A DNA stretch of 6,195 nt from Planctomycetaceae bacterium (GTDB lineage: Bacteria; Planctomycetota; Planctomycetia; Pirellulales; Thermoguttaceae). The stretch covers positions 1 to 6,195 of the forward strand of contig JAIRLW010000398.1 of NCBI GenBank assembly GCA_031259095.1, in the 5' to 3' direction. Positions within the stretch are counted from its first letter, which is position 1. Each line of letters begins with the position of its first letter. This document shows positions 4,454-6,195 of this stretch, piece after piece. A program made the position numbers and the translations under genes. The notes under the pieces are model-generated. The model saw only the letters and a program-made list of their open reading frames with translations. It did no database searches and was not told where the DNA came from.

Positions 4454-6195
4454 ATGTTGTTCCGTTCCTTTTTTCAGAATTTTCAGCCTCAACTTTTTTC
4501 TATTTTCAAAGAAGGTTACACGCCAAGACAATTTTTAGGCGATTTGATTGCTGGAATTATTGTCGGCATTGTTGCATTGCCGTTGGCGATTGCGTTTGGT
4601 ATGGCGTCGGGAGTTACGGCGGAGCAGGGACTTTACACGGCAATTATTGCCGGTTTTATCGTTTCTATTTTCAGCGGTTCCCGTGTTCAGATCGGCGGTC
4701 CCACCGGCGCGTTTATTGTAATTGTTTATGGAGTTGTTCAGTCGCAGGGAATTCAGGGACTCATGCTGGCGACCATTCTTGCCGGTGTGATTTTGATTGT
4801 AATGGGACTTTGCGGACTCGGAACTCTCATCAAATATATCCCTTATCCCGTAACTCTCGGCTTCACTTCAGGAATTGCCGTTATCATTGCCGCCTCGCAA
4901 ATTCCGCAACTGCTCGGATTTTCACTCGGCGATGAAAAAATTCCGGCAGAATTTATTGAAAAAATCTTTTTTTTCTGTGAACATTATCACACGACTAATT
5001 ATTGGGCGTGCGGTTTATCGTTATTTTCTATTGTCGTGATTTTATTAACGCCGCGATTTACTAATCGTGTTCCCGGTTCGCTTATCGCGGTAATTTTATG
5101 TACGTTATTGGTTTACTGTTTTCGGTTACCGGTTGACACGATTGGTCAGACGATTGGTAAAGCTCCAACACCGTTGGAACTTGGTTTACCGTCGTTTAGT
5201 GTTCCTGTAACAGATTGGCGGTCGGTGATTCCGAATATTTCCAACGTTTTTAGCGCTGCGGTTGCGATTGCGATGCTTGGCGCGATTGAGTCGCTTCTTT
5301 CGGCGGTGGTTGCGGACGGCATGACCGGTATGAAACACCGTTCCAATACGGAACTGGTTGCTCAGGGTATTGCGAATGTTGTTACGCCGTTTTACGGCGG
5401 AATTCCGGCAACCGGAGCCATCGCCAGAACCGCAACAAATATCCGTAACGGAGGGAGAACTCCGGTTGCCGGAGTGATTCATGCGTTTACACTTCTTGCT
5501 ATTGTACTTTGTTTTGGGAAATATGCCGCAATGATTCCATTAGCGGCGTTGGGAGGAATTTTGATAACGGTATCACTCAATATGAGTGAATATCGTCTTT
5601 TTACCAAAATGATTCTCCGTGCACCAAAAAGTGATACGGCAGTGATGCTGATTACGTTTTTTCTGACAATATTCCTTGATTTAACGATTGCGATTCCGGT
5701 TGGTTTGATTTTGGCGTCGTTTCTATTTATGCGGAGGATGGAACATCATTTTGGAACCGGTTTAGTCGATCAACATCTTTACACGCTTAGCGATGATGAT
5801 CCGCATGAAGACCCGATGGCACTTCGGTTGTTTGACGTACCGGATGGTGTGCATGTGTACGAAATTAACGGTCCGTTCTTTTTCGGAGCGGCCGGAAAAT
5901 TTCAATCAGCAACAGCGGGCGAAGCGTGTCGGGTGATTATTCTTCGGATGCGTAACGTTCCCATGATGGACGCAACCGGTATCAATGCGTTGGAAGAATT
6001 GCTCCGGCGTGCCGAGAAAGATAAAACAACGGTCTTGTTTACCGGCATCCGTCCTCAACCGTTGAATGTCATGCGGAAATACGGACTGCTGGAACGAATC
6101 CCGCCGGAACATATTCATCACACCATTGTTGAAGCGTTACCGTATGCCGCCGACATCGTTGAAGAACAGTTACAAAAAGAGAAAAAAAGAATTGG
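4454..6195 (+). CDS. SulP family anion transporter with STAS domain, 3' end missing
   Basis: 580 codons are visible and the frame is still open at the right edge. This inner-membrane carrier belongs to the SulP/SLC26 family, whose bacterial members move sulfate, bicarbonate or dicarboxylates, often with Na+ or H+. The N-terminal membrane domain begins with FKEGYTPRQFLGDLIAGIIV (18-37) and carries the family signature EQGLYTAIIAG (57-67), SRVQIGGPTGAFI (76-88), and ESLLSAVVADGMTGMKH (279-295) followed by GIPATGAIARTATNI (316-330). About 12-14 hydrophobic spans end near residue 426. A short linker leads to the cytoplasmic STAS domain (about 465-572), with YEINGPFFFGAAGKF (469-483) and the MDATGINALEEL (505-516) loop. 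Length and domains match a nearly complete protein, so only the tail is probably missing. Substrate cannot be read from sequence; no carbonic anhydrase gene is in the window. The ATG at 4454 sits at a usual distance before the first conserved block but has no Shine-Dalgarno. Confidence 0.93.
   Translation, partial: MLFRSFFQNFQPQLFSIFKEGYTPRQFLGDLIAGIIVGIVALPLAIAFGMASGVTAEQGLYTAIIAGFIVSIFSGSRVQIGGPTGAFIVIVYGVVQSQGIQGLMLATILAGVILIVMGLCGLGTLIKYIPYPVTLGFTSGIAVIIAASQIPQLLGFSLGDEKIPAEFIEKIFFFCEHYHTTNYWACGLSLFSIVVILLTPRFTNRVPGSLIAVILCTLLVYCFRLPVDTIGQTIGKAPTPLELGLPSFSVPVTDWRSVIPNISNVFSAAVAIAMLGAIESLLSAVVADGMTGMKHRSNTELVAQGIANVVTPFYGGIPATGAIARTATNIRNGGRTPVAGVIHAFTLLAIVLCFGKYAAMIPLAALGGILITVSLNMSEYRLFTKMILRAPKSDTAVMLITFFLTIFLDLTIAIPVGLILASFLFMRRMEHHFGTGLVDQHLYTLSDDDPHEDPMALRLFDVPDGVHVYEINGPFFFGAAGKFQSATAGEACRVIILRMRNVPMMDATGINALEELLRRAEKDKTTVLFTGIRPQPLNVMRKYGLLERIPPEHIHHTIVEALPYAADIVEEQLQKEKKRI

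Noticed and set aside
4344..4538. Plus-strand ORF ending inside the SulP start region
   Set aside because: It runs through the palindromic repeat and overlaps the SulP N-terminus in another frame. No ribosome binding site and no protein-like features.
5146..5482. Minus-strand ORFs inside the SulP gene
   Set aside because: They are antisense shadows rich in R, N and S. The plus strand carries conserved SulP motifs across the same bases.

Overview
The window is a bacterial chromosome segment with moderate-to-low GC and unusually low gene density: only five protein genes and one tRNA in 6.2 kb, separated by long AT-rich intergenic stretches full of repeats and hairpins. A planctomycete-like bacterium is my best guess. 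It rests on weak evidence: a lone zinc-ribbon protein of unknown function, mostly absent Shine-Dalgarno sites, repeat-rich spacers and the style of the bPH protein. No marker gene proves it.

Layout. Positions 1-396 are non-coding and carry a REP-like block of three hairpins, a dispersed 28-29 bp repeat and a terminator-like hairpin. Positions 397-1044 (minus) encode a biotin-protein ligase with an apparently shortened C-terminus. Positions 1045-1521 are non-coding and hold a perfect 16-bp hairpin, a degenerate 9-bp tandem repeat array and a repeat-bounded element. Positions 1522-2154 (minus) encode a zinc-ribbon protein of unknown function. Positions 2155-2430 are non-coding, with a second copy of the same class of repeat-bounded element, containing a 24-bp perfect palindrome. 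Positions 2431-3438 (minus) look like a two-gene operon: a small lipoprotein-like gene broken by an in-frame stop and a frameshift at an A8 tract, then a two-helix membrane protein with a bacterial PH domain. Positions 3439-4099 have no gene but show nested inverted repeats and a possibly structured element. Positions 4100-4172 (minus) are an initiator tRNA-fMet. Positions 4173-4453 carry a perfect 16-bp AT-rich hairpin with a G7 loop and another copy of the palindromic repeat. From 4454 (plus) a SulP anion transporter with a C-terminal STAS domain runs off the right edge.

The genes do not form one pathway: the biotin ligase, initiator tRNA and transporter are independent housekeeping functions. 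No defence system, CRISPR array, phage module or complete insertion sequence is visible. The unusual content is in the spacers. A small family of sequences sharing CCTCTAAAAAT-type ends occurs at all four main intergenic sites between 1045 and 4453, twice as opposed pairs that look like one short element in opposite orientations. The broken lipoprotein gene is the other point worth checking.
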